From NCBI RefSeq assembly GCF_052857255.1, contig NC_135504.1:144610121-144674120 (forward strand): 64,000 nt of DNA, in the 5' to 3' direction. The DNA is from Amblyomma americanum. Taxonomy: Eukaryota > Arthropoda > Arachnida > Ixodida > Ixodidae. The notes beneath the pieces are model-generated. The model saw nothing but the letters and a program-made list of their open reading frames with translations. It had not been told where the DNA came from and did no database searches. The translations under genes and the position numbers were made by a program. Numbering within the stretch: the stretch's first letter is position 1; each line of letters starts with the position of its first letter. Shown here in pieces: positions 38,937 to 46,754 of the stretch.

Positions 38937-40665
38937 AAAAAGTTTACACCTTTCTCTCGTCTACTCTTCGACGACTTGTAATATCGATGCTCGTGAATCT
39001 TGCTAGTTTCGATCTAAAACGATGTATTCCGTTGTTTTGAGCCGGAATACAAGTTTTCGCGCAGTTCTGAGAGAAAAAGTTTACGCCTTTCTCTCGTCTA
39101 CTCTTCGATGACTTGTAAAATCGATGCTCGTGAATCTTGCTAGTTTCGATCTAAAACGATGTAACCCGTTGTTCTGAGCCGGAATACAAGTTCTGACGCA
39201 GTTCTGAGAGAAAACGTTTACACCTTTCTCTCGTCTACTCTTCGTGGACTTGTAAAATCGATGCTCGTGAATCTTGCTAGTTTCGATCTAAAAGGATGAA
39301 TCCCGTTGTTTTGAGCCGGAATACAAGTTTTCGCGCAGTTCTGAGAGAAAAAGTTTACACCTTTCTCTCGTCTACTCTTCGACGACTTGTAAAATCGATG
39401 CTCGTGAATCTTGCTAGTTTCGATCTAAAACGATGTATCCTGTTGTTTTGAGCCGGAATACAAGTTTTCGTGCAGTTCTGAGAGAAAAAGTTTACACCTT
39501 TCTCTTGTCTACTCTTCGACGAGTTGTAAAATCGATGCTCGTGAATCTTGCTAGTTTCGATCTAAAACGATGTATTCTGTTGTTTTGAGCCGGAATACAA
39601 GTTTTCGCGCAGTTCTGAGAAAAAAAGTTTACACCTTTCTCTCGTCTACTCTTCGACGACTTGTAAAATCGATGCTCGTGAATCTTGCTAGTTTCGATCT
39701 AAAACGATGTATCCCGTTTTTTTGAGCCGGTATACAAGTATTCGTGCAGTTCTGAGAGAAAAAGTTTACACCTTTCTCTCGTCTACTCTTCGAGGTCTTG
39801 TAAAATCGATGCTCGTGAATCTTGCTAGTTTCGATCTAAAACGATGAATCCTGTTGTTTTGAGCCGGAATACAAGTTTTCGCGCAGTTCTGAGAGAAAAA
39901 GTTTACAATTTTCTCTCGTCTACTCGTCGACGACTTGTAAAATCGATGCTCGTGAATCTTGCTAGTTTCGATCTAAAACGATGTATTCCGTTGTTTTGAG
40001 CCGGAATACAAGTTTTCGCGCAGTTCTGAGAAAAAAAGTTTACACCTTTCTCTCGTCTACTCTTCGACGACTTGTAAAATCAATGCTCGTGAATCTTGCT
40101 AGTTTCGATCTACAACGATGTATCTCGTTGTTTTGAGCTGGAATACAAGTTTTCGCGCAGTTCTGAGAGAAAAAGTTTACACCTTTCTCTCGTCTACTCT
40201 TCGACGACTTGTAAAATCGATGCTCGTGAATCTTGCTAGTTTCGATCTAAAACGATGTATCCCGTTGTTTTGAGCCGGAATACAAGTTTTCGTCCAGTTC
40301 TGAGAGAAAAAGTTTACAATTTTCTCTCGTCTACTCGTCGACGATTCGTAAAATCGATGCTCGCGAATCTTACTAGTTTCGATCTAAAACGATGTATACC
40401 GTTGTTTTGAGCCGGAATACAAGTTTTCGTGCAGTTCTGAGAGAAAAAGTGTACACCTTTCTCTCGACTACTCTTCGAAGACTTGTAAAATCGATGCTCG
40501 TGAATCTTGCTAGTTTCGATCTAAAACGATGAATCCTGTTGTTTTGAGCCGGAATACAAGTTTCCGCGCAGTACTGAGAGAAAAAGTTTACACCTTTCTC
40601 TCGTCTACTCTTCGACGACTTTTAAAATCGATGCTCGTGAATCTTGCTAGTTTCGATCTAAAACG

Positions 40666-41436
40666 ATGTATCCCGTTGTTTTGAGCCGGAATACAAGTTT
40701 TCGCGCAGTTCTAAGAGTTCTAAGGGGCATTATTAATTTATGCTTGAAGAATGCTCTGGAAAAGTCATGCCCCCACCTCATCAGCGAGAGCTTTCACGCT
40801 CAACTCGCAAGGTTCCATCAAGCAGGCTACCCAGCTGATATTTGTGTTTCTGTCGCCGAAGGCATACTAAAGAAGAAGCGCCAGGAAGGTGAACTGCCGT
40901 CCGTGCCTTCAGAAAGAAAAAAAGACAAAGTTGCCGTCATTCCTTACATTCATTGCCTGTCCCACAATCTCAAGAAAATTGGGACAAAAGCTAATGTTCG
41001 TGTCGTTTTTTCTGCCCCTGAAAAACTAAGTGCGCTTTCCAAAAAAACTTTGCCCGCTGATAAACGTCCCCAAAAGCTGCAGTGCACCATTAACCACAGA
41101 AAGAAATTCGTGAAATGTACTGAAGGCATTGTTTATGACATCCCTCTCTCTTGCGGTAAGCGGTATGTTGGTCAGTCAGGTCGGTGCTTGAATGAGAGAC
41201 TTCGCGAACACAAAAATAACTTGAGAACTTTTACTGGCAGTAATCTGGCTTTACACTGCAAGGAGTGTGGTTGTGTGCCATTTCTGGACAAGTGCTCGAT
41301 CGTTGCCAGACACCGGGATCAGTTAACGCGAGAGATTATTGAAGCAGCTCGTATCGCTGCCTTGGACGATAAATGTGTAAGCAAGCCGTCTATCTCCCTG
41401 TCCAAAAGAGAGCTGGCCTTCTTAAAGAAACGCTGA
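40666..41436 (+). CDS. Chimeric ORF: satellite-encoded start fused to the C-terminal part of a Penelope-like element with GIY-YIG endonuclease (copy A)
   Basis: The 256-codon frame has three parts. Residues 1-17 are read from a satellite monomer. Residues about 18-105 resemble the C-terminal (thumb/linker) end of PLE reverse transcriptase, with KNALEKSC, LARFHQAGYP and SVAEGILKK, then a basic linker and IPYIHCLSHNLKKIG. Residues 150-256 form a GIY-YIG endonuclease: GIVY at 154-157, KRYVGQSGR at 165-173, RLREH at 178-182, and REIIEA at 222-227 carrying the likely metal-binding glutamate. Cys/His residues C140, H144, C151, C163, H197, C198, C201 and C203 could include zinc ligands. In PLEs this nuclease nicks target DNA to prime reverse transcription. 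The RT catalytic core is absent, so the copy is 5'-truncated and cannot reverse-transcribe by itself. There is no Met inside the insert. The only start is the satellite ATG at 40666, preceded in frame by satellite TAG at 40648-40650. Expression is unproven; it may equally be called a truncated pseudogene. Confidence 0.85.
   Translation: MYPVVLSRNTSFRAVLRVLRGIINLCLKNALEKSCPHLISESFHAQLARFHQAGYPADICVSVAEGILKKKRQEGELPSVPSERKKDKVAVIPYIHCLSHNLKKIGTKANVRVVFSAPEKLSALSKKTLPADKRPQKLQCTINHRKKFVKCTEGIVYDIPLSCGKRYVGQSGRCLNERLREHKNNLRTFTGSNLALHCKECGCVPFLDKCSIVARHRDQLTREIIEAARIAALDDKCVSKPSISLSKRELAFLKKR
40708..40717 (+). repeat. Left target-site duplication, insert A
   Basis: gttctaagag, the same 10 bp as at 41604-41613. 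In uninterrupted monomers this sequence occurs once, between cgca and aaaaagttt. Confidence 0.85.
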
Positions 41437-41603
41437 ATCGTGCACATCCGTAGATCCTCATTCACCTGTTTTTCATTATCTTTCTGGGCGCATGCGCCTG
41501 TTTCCCCTCACGGATTACGTTCGTCTTGGCCGCCCTGGTTTCTTTCAGTCGGAAGTTGGATCACCGTTACCGACTCGCCCAAGTTTCTACCCTTGTGAAT
41601 TAC
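40718..41603 (+). mobile_element. 5'-truncated Penelope-like retroelement insert A
   Basis: These 886 bp are the first non-satellite sequence of the window. The left end cuts into the RT coding region. The right end comes after the stop codon and a 167-bp tail. A 10-bp direct repeat, gttctaagag, flanks it (40708-40717 and 41604-41613). The tail has no poly(A) and no long terminal repeat, so the structure fits neither an LTR element nor a typical LINE. With the GIY-YIG domain, PLE is the best family call. Just inside the left end ttctaag is repeated, giving gttctaagagttctaag across the junction. Confidence 0.88.
41437..41603 (+). other. 3' tail of the PLE insert
   Basis: 167 bp between the stop codon and the right target-site duplication. 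It holds a perfect 12-bp palindrome, ggcgcatgcgcc, at 41487-41498. The 9-mer attacgttc occurs at 41514-41522 and again at 41599-41607, where it runs into the target-site duplication. No poly(A) signal and no hammerhead core (CTGATGA with GAAA) are seen. Equivalent tails lie at 46578-46744, 50620-50786 and 54116-54282. In the last two the palindrome is broken by one G-to-A change. Confidence 0.7.
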
Positions 41604-41613
41604 GTTCTAAGAG
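41604..41613 (+). repeat. Right target-site duplication, insert A
   Basis: gttctaagag followed by aaaaagtttacacc, which restores the monomer sequence exactly. Confidence 0.85.
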
Positions 41614-44600
41614 AAAAAGTTTACACCTTTCTCTCGTCTACTCTTCGACGACTTGTAATATCGATGCTCGTGAATCTTGCTAGTTTCGATCTAAAACGAT
41701 GTATTCCGTTGTTTTGAGCCGGAATACAAGTTTTCGCGCAGTTCTGAGAGAAAAAGTTTACGCCTTTCTCTCGTCTACTCTTCGATGACTTGTAAAATCG
41801 ATGCTCGTGAATCTTGCTAGTTTCGATCTAAAACGATGTAACCCGTTGTTCTGAGCCGGAATACAAGTTCTGACGCAGTTCTGAGAGAAAACGTTTACAC
41901 CTTTCTCTCGTCTACTCTTCGAGGACTTGTAAATCGATGCTCGTGAATCTTGCTAGTTTCGATCTAAAAGGATGAATCTCGTTGTTTTGAGCCGGAATAC
42001 AAGTTTTCGCGCAGTTCTGAGAGAAAAAGTTTACACCTTTCTCTTGTCTACTCTTCGAAGAGTTGTAAAATCGATGCTCGTGAATCTTGCTAGTTTCGAT
42101 CTAAAACGATGTATCCTGTTGTTTTGAGCCGGAATACAAGTTTTCGTGCAGTTCTGAGAGAAAAAGTTTACACCTTTCTCTTGTCTACTCTTCGAAGAGT
42201 TGTAAAATCGATGCTCGTGAATCTTGCTAGTTTCGATCTAAAACGATGTATTCTGTTGTTTTGAGCCGGAATACAAGTTTTCGCGCAGTTCTGAGAAAAA
42301 AAGTTTACACCTTTCTCTCGTCTACTCTTCGACGACTTGTAAAATCGATGCTCGTGAATCTTGCTAGTTTCGATCTAAAACGATGTATCCCGTTTTTTTG
42401 AGCCGGTATACAAGTTCTCGCGCAGTTCTGAGAAAAAAGTTTACACCTTTCCCTCGTATACTCATCGACGGCTTGTAAAAGCGATGCTTGTGAATCTTGC
42501 TAGTTTCGATCTAAAACGATGTATCCCGTTGTTTTGAGCCGGAATACAAGTTTTCGTGCAGTTCTGAGAGAAAAAGTTTACACCTTTCTCTCGTCTACTC
42601 TTCGAGGACTTGTAAAATCGATGCTCGTGAATCTTGCTAGTTTCGATCTAAAACGATGAATCCTGTTGTTTTGAGCCGGAATACAAGTTTTCGCGCAGTT
42701 CTGAGAGAAAAAGTTTACACCTTTCTCTCGTCTACTCTTCGACGACTTGTAAAATCGATGCTCGTGAATCTTGCTCGTTTCGATCTAAAACAATGTATCC
42801 CGTTGTTTTGAGCCGGAATACATGTTTTCGTGCAGTTCTGAGAGAAAAAGTTTACACCTTTCTCTCGTCTACTCTTCGGCGACGTGTAAAATCGATGCTC
42901 GTGAATCATGCTAGTTTCGATCTAAAACGATGCATTCCGTTGTTTTGAGCCGGAATACAAGTTTTCGCGAAGTTCTGAGAGAAAAAGTTTACAATTTTCT
43001 CTCGTGTACTCGTCGACGACTTGTAAAATCGATGCTCGTGAATCTTGCTAGTTTCAATCTAAAACGATGTATCCCGTTGTTTTGAGCCGGAATACAAGTT
43101 TTCGCGCAGTTCTGAGAGAAAAAGTTTACGCCTTTCTCTCGTCTACTCTTCGAGGACTTGTAAAATCGATGCTCGTGAATCTTGCTAGTTTTGATCTAAA
43201 ACGATGTATCCCGTTGTTTTGAGCCGGAATACAAGTTTTCGCGCAGTTCTGAGAGAAAAAGTTTACAATTTTCTCTCGTCTACTCGTCGACGACTTGTAA
43301 AATCGATGCTCGTGAATCTTGCTAGTTTCGATCTAAAACGATGTATCCCGTTGTTTTGAGCCGGAATACAAGTTTTCGCGCAGTTCTGAGAGAAAAAGTT
43401 TACACCTTTCTCTCGTCTACTCTTCGACGACTTGTAAAATCGATGCTCGTGAATCTTGCTCGTTTCGATCTAAAACGATGTATCCCGTTGTTTTGAGCCG
43501 GAATACAAGTTTTCGTGCAGTTCTGAGAGAAAAAGTTTACACCTTTCTCTCGTCTACTCTTCGGCGACTTGTAAAATCGATGCTCGTGAATCTTGCTAGT
43601 TTCGATCTAAAACGATGCATTCCGTTGTTTTGAGCCGGAATGCAAGTTTTCGCGCAGTTCTGAGAGAAAAAGTTTACAATTTTCTCTCGTCTACTCGTCG
43701 ACGACTTGTAAAATCGATGCTCGTGAATCTTGCTAGTTTCGATCTAAAACGATGTATCCCGTTGTTTTGAGCCGGAATACAAGTTTTCGTGCAGTTCTGA
43801 GAGAAAAAGTGTACACCTTTCTCTCGACTACTCTTCGAAGACTTGTAAAATCGATGCTCGTGAATCTTGCTAGTTTCGATCTAAAACGATGAATCCTGTT
43901 GTTTTGAGCCGGAATACAAGTTTCCGCGCAGTACTGGGAGAAAAAGTTTACACCTTTCTCTCGTCTACTCTTCGACGACTTTTAAAATCGATGCTCGTGA
44001 ATCTTGCTAGTTTCGATCTAAAACGATGTATCCCGTTGTTTTGAGCCGGAAGACAAGTTTTCGCGCAGTTCTAAGAGAAAAAGTTTACACCTTTCTCTCG
44101 TCTACTCTTCGACGACTTGTAATATCGATGCTCGTGAATCTTGCTAGTTTCGATCTAAAACGATGTATTCCGTTGTTTTGAGCCGGAATACAAGTTTTCG
44201 CGCAGTTCTGAGAGAAAAAGTTTACGCCTTTCTCTCGTCTACTCTTCGATGACTTGTAAAATCGATGCTCGTGAATCTTGCTAGTTTCGATCTAAAACGA
44301 TGTAACCCGTTGTTCTGAGCCGGAATACAAGTTCTGACGCAGTTCTGAGAGAAAACGTTTACACCTTTCTCTCGTCTACTCTTCGTGGACTTGTAAAATC
44401 GATGCTCGTGAATCTTGCTAGTTTCGATCTAAAAGGATGAATCCCGTTGTTTTGAGCCGGAATACAAGTTTTCGCGCAGTTCTGAGAGAAAAAGTTTACA
44501 CCTTTCTCTCGTCTACTCTTCGACGACTTGTAAAATCGATGCTCGTGAATCTTGCTAGTTTCGATCTAAAACGATGTATCCTGTTGTTTTGAGCCGGAAT

Positions 44601-45848
44601 ACAAGTTTTCGTGCAGTTCTGAGAGAAAAAGTTTACACCTTTCTCTTGTCTACTCTTCGACGAGTTGTAAAATCGATGCTCGTGAATCTTGCTAGTTTCG
44701 ATCTAAAACGATGTATTCTGTTGTTTTGAGCCGGAATACAAGTTTTCGCGCAGTTCTGAGAAAAAAAGTTTACACCTTTCTCTCGTCTACTCTTCGACGA
44801 CTTGTAAAATCGATGCTCGTGAATCTTGCTAGTTTCGATCTAAAACGATGTATCCCGTTTTTTTGAGCCGGTATACAAGTATTCGTGCAGTTCTGAGAGA
44901 AAAAGTTTACACCTTTCTCTCGTCTACTCTTCGAGGTCTTGTAAAATCGATGCTCGTGAATCTTGCTAGTTTCGATCTAAAACGATGAATCCTGTTGTTT
45001 TGAGCCGGAATACAAGTTTTCGCGCAGTTCTGAGAGAAAAAGTTTACAATTTTCTCTCGTCTACTCGTCGACGACTTGTAAAATCGATGCTCGTGAATCT
45101 TGCTAGTTTCGATCTAAAACGATGTATTCCGTTGTTTTGAGCCGGAATACAAGTTTTCGCGCAGTTCTGAGAAAAAAAGTTTACACCTTTCTCTCGTCTA
45201 CTCTTCGACGACTTGTAAAATCAATGCTCGTGAATCTTGCTAGTTTCGATCTACAACGATGTATCTCGTTGTTTTGAGCTGGAATACATGTTTTCGCGCA
45301 GTTCTGAGAGAAAAAGTTTACACCTTTCTCTCGTCTACTCTTCGACGACTTGTAAAATCGATGCTCGTGAATCTTGCTAGTTTCGATCTAAAACGATGTA
45401 TCCCGTTGTTTTGAGCCGGAATACAAGTTTTCGTCCAGTTCTGAGAGAAAAAGTTTACAATTTTCTCTCGTCTACTCGTCGACGATTCGTAAAATCGATG
45501 CTCGCGAATCTTACTAGTTTCGATCTAAAACGATGTATACCGTTGTTTTGAGCCGGAATACAAGTTTTCGTGCAGTTCTGAGAGAAAAAGTGTACACCTT
45601 TCTCTCGACTACTCTTCGAAGACTTGTAAAATCGATGCTCGTGAATCTTGCTAGTTTCGATCTAAAACGATGAATCCTGTTGTTTTGAGCCGGAATACAA
45701 GTTTCCGCGCAGTACTGAGAGAAAAAGTTTACACCTTTCTCTCGTCTACTCTTCGACGACTTTTAAAATCGATGCTCGTGAATCTTGCTAGTTTCGATCT
45801 AAAACGATGTATCCCGTTGTTTTGAGCCGGAATACAAGTTTTCGCGCA
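41614..45848. repeat. 137-bp satellite array between inserts A and B
   Basis: The same monomer family resumes directly after the right target-site duplication of insert A. The first monomer continues the interrupted one, with its gtttacacctttctctcg and acgacttgtaatatcg segments. It contains the boundary of the 5141-bp duplication near 43757 and one empty copy of the insertion site at 44068-44077. No gene is seen. Confidence 0.97.
44068..44077 (+). other. Empty insertion site in satellite (5)
   Basis: Copy of site 4 in the second 5141-bp unit, with the same ccggaagacaag marker. Confidence 0.8.
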
Positions 45849-46577
45849 GTTCTAAGAGTTCTAAGGGGCATTATTAATTTATGCTTGAAGAATGCTCTGG
45901 AAAAGTCATGCCCCCACCTCATCAGCGAGAGCTTTCACGCTCAACTCGCAAGGTTCCATCAAGCAGGCTACCCAGCTGATATTTGTGTTTCTGTCGCCGA
46001 AGGCATACTAAAGAAGAAGCGCCAGGAAGGTGAACTGCCGTCCGTGCCTTCAGAAAGAAAAAAAGACAAAGTTGCCGTCATTCCTTACATTCATTGCCTG
46101 TCCCACAATCTCAAGAAAATTGGGACAAAAGCTAATGTTCGTGTCGTTTTTTCTGCCCCTGAAAAACTAAGTGCGCTTTCCAAAAAAACTTTGCCCGCTG
46201 ATAAACGTCCCCAAAAGCTGCAGTGCACCATTAACCACAGAAAGAAATTCGTGAAATGTACTGAAGGCATTGTTTATGACATCCCTCTCTCTTGCGGTAA
46301 GCGGTATGTTGGTCAGTCAGGTCGGTGCTTGAATGAGAGACTTCGCGAACACAAAAATAACTTGAGAACTTTTACTGGCAGTAATCTGGCTTTACACTGC
46401 AAGGAGTGTGGTTGTGTGCCATTTCTGGACAAGTGCTCGATCGTTGCCAGACACCGGGATCAGTTAACGCGAGAGATTATTGAAGCAGCTCGTATCGCTG
46501 CCTTGGACGATAAATGTGTAAGCAAGCCGTCTATCTCCCTGTCCAAAAGAGAGCTGGCCTTCTTAAAGAAACGCTGA
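45807..46577 (+). CDS. Chimeric satellite/PLE GIY-YIG ORF (copy B)
   Basis: The predicted protein is identical to copy A over all 256 residues, including Glu at residue 76, and lies exactly 5141 bp downstream. The upstream satellite and the start ATG are also the same. Identity at this level shows a very recent duplication or gene conversion of the whole unit. It therefore says little about selection on the protein. The RT core is missing, as in copy A. Confidence 0.85.
   Translation: MYPVVLSRNTSFRAVLRVLRGIINLCLKNALEKSCPHLISESFHAQLARFHQAGYPADICVSVAEGILKKKRQEGELPSVPSERKKDKVAVIPYIHCLSHNLKKIGTKANVRVVFSAPEKLSALSKKTLPADKRPQKLQCTINHRKKFVKCTEGIVYDIPLSCGKRYVGQSGRCLNERLREHKNNLRTFTGSNLALHCKECGCVPFLDKCSIVARHRDQLTREIIEAARIAALDDKCVSKPSISLSKRELAFLKKR
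45849..45858 (+). repeat. Left target-site duplication, insert B
   Basis: gttctaagag, repeated at 46745-46754. Confidence 0.85.
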
Positions 46578-46744
46578 ATCGTGCACATCCGTAGATCCTC
46601 ATTCACCTGTTTTTCATTATCTTTCTGGGCGCATGCGCCTGTTTCCCCTCACGGATTACGTTCGTCTTGGCCGCCCTGGTTTCTTTCAGTCGGAAGTTGG
46701 ATCACCGTTACCGACTCGCCCAAGTTTCTACCCTTGTGAATTAC
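45859..46744 (+). mobile_element. 5'-truncated Penelope-like retroelement insert B
   Basis: 886 bp, offset 5141 from insert A, with the same ends and the same flanking direct repeat. At the three positions that separate the copies (linker codon 76 and two tail sites) it matches A and not C or D. Confidence 0.88.
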
Positions 46745-46754
46745 GTTCTAAGAG
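46745..46754 (+). repeat. Right target-site duplication, insert B
   Basis: gttctaagag, directly followed by the satellite segment aaaaagtttacacc. Confidence 0.85.

Larger units (their letters stand above)
1..40707. repeat. 137-bp satellite array, left block
   Basis: Uninterrupted head-to-tail monomers. The landmark gttgttttgagcc recurs at 181, 318, 455 and 592, an exact spacing of 137. Ordered landmarks in each unit are gagccggaatacaag, ttcgcgcagttctgag, gtttacacctttctctcg, tactcttcgacgacttg, aaatcgatgctcgtgaatc and ttgctagtttcgatc. All monomers have the same orientation. Length variants come from small indels: -1 in gagaaaaaag forms, -3 in gagagaagttt forms and -3 where ctctcgtctac becomes ctctctac. 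There are no unique stretches and no genes. Each unit has about 11 CpG sites, which is high for a sequence rich in A and T runs. Because 137 is not a multiple of 3, a frame crossing monomers rotates, which explains the short fortuitous ORFs of 60-107 codons. Function is unknown; heterochromatic or centromeric satellite is an inference. Confidence 0.98.
38617..43757. repeat. 5141-bp higher-order unit carrying insert A
   Basis: Near-identical to 43758-48898. Outside the inserts very few substitutions are seen, for example aatacaag near 40143 versus aatacatg near 45284. Copy 1 begins just after gtatacc and copy 2 just after gtatccc. Confidence 0.9.

Noticed and set aside
41437..41603. Hammerhead ribozyme in the PLE tail or in the satellite monomer
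   Set aside because: PLEs and some satellites carry them, but I found no CTGATGA core with a paired GAAA on either strand of the tail or the consensus monomer.
40718..41603. Homing endonuclease or group I intron carrying a GIY-YIG domain
   Set aside because: The GIY-YIG domain is fused to an RT tail and linker typical of PLEs, and the insert makes a 10-bp target-site duplication in satellite. No intron core or exon context is present.
40718..41603. LINE or LTR retrotransposon
   Set aside because: There is no poly(A) tail, no long terminal repeat, and no AP endonuclease or integrase motif. The C-terminal GIY-YIG nuclease points to a PLE.
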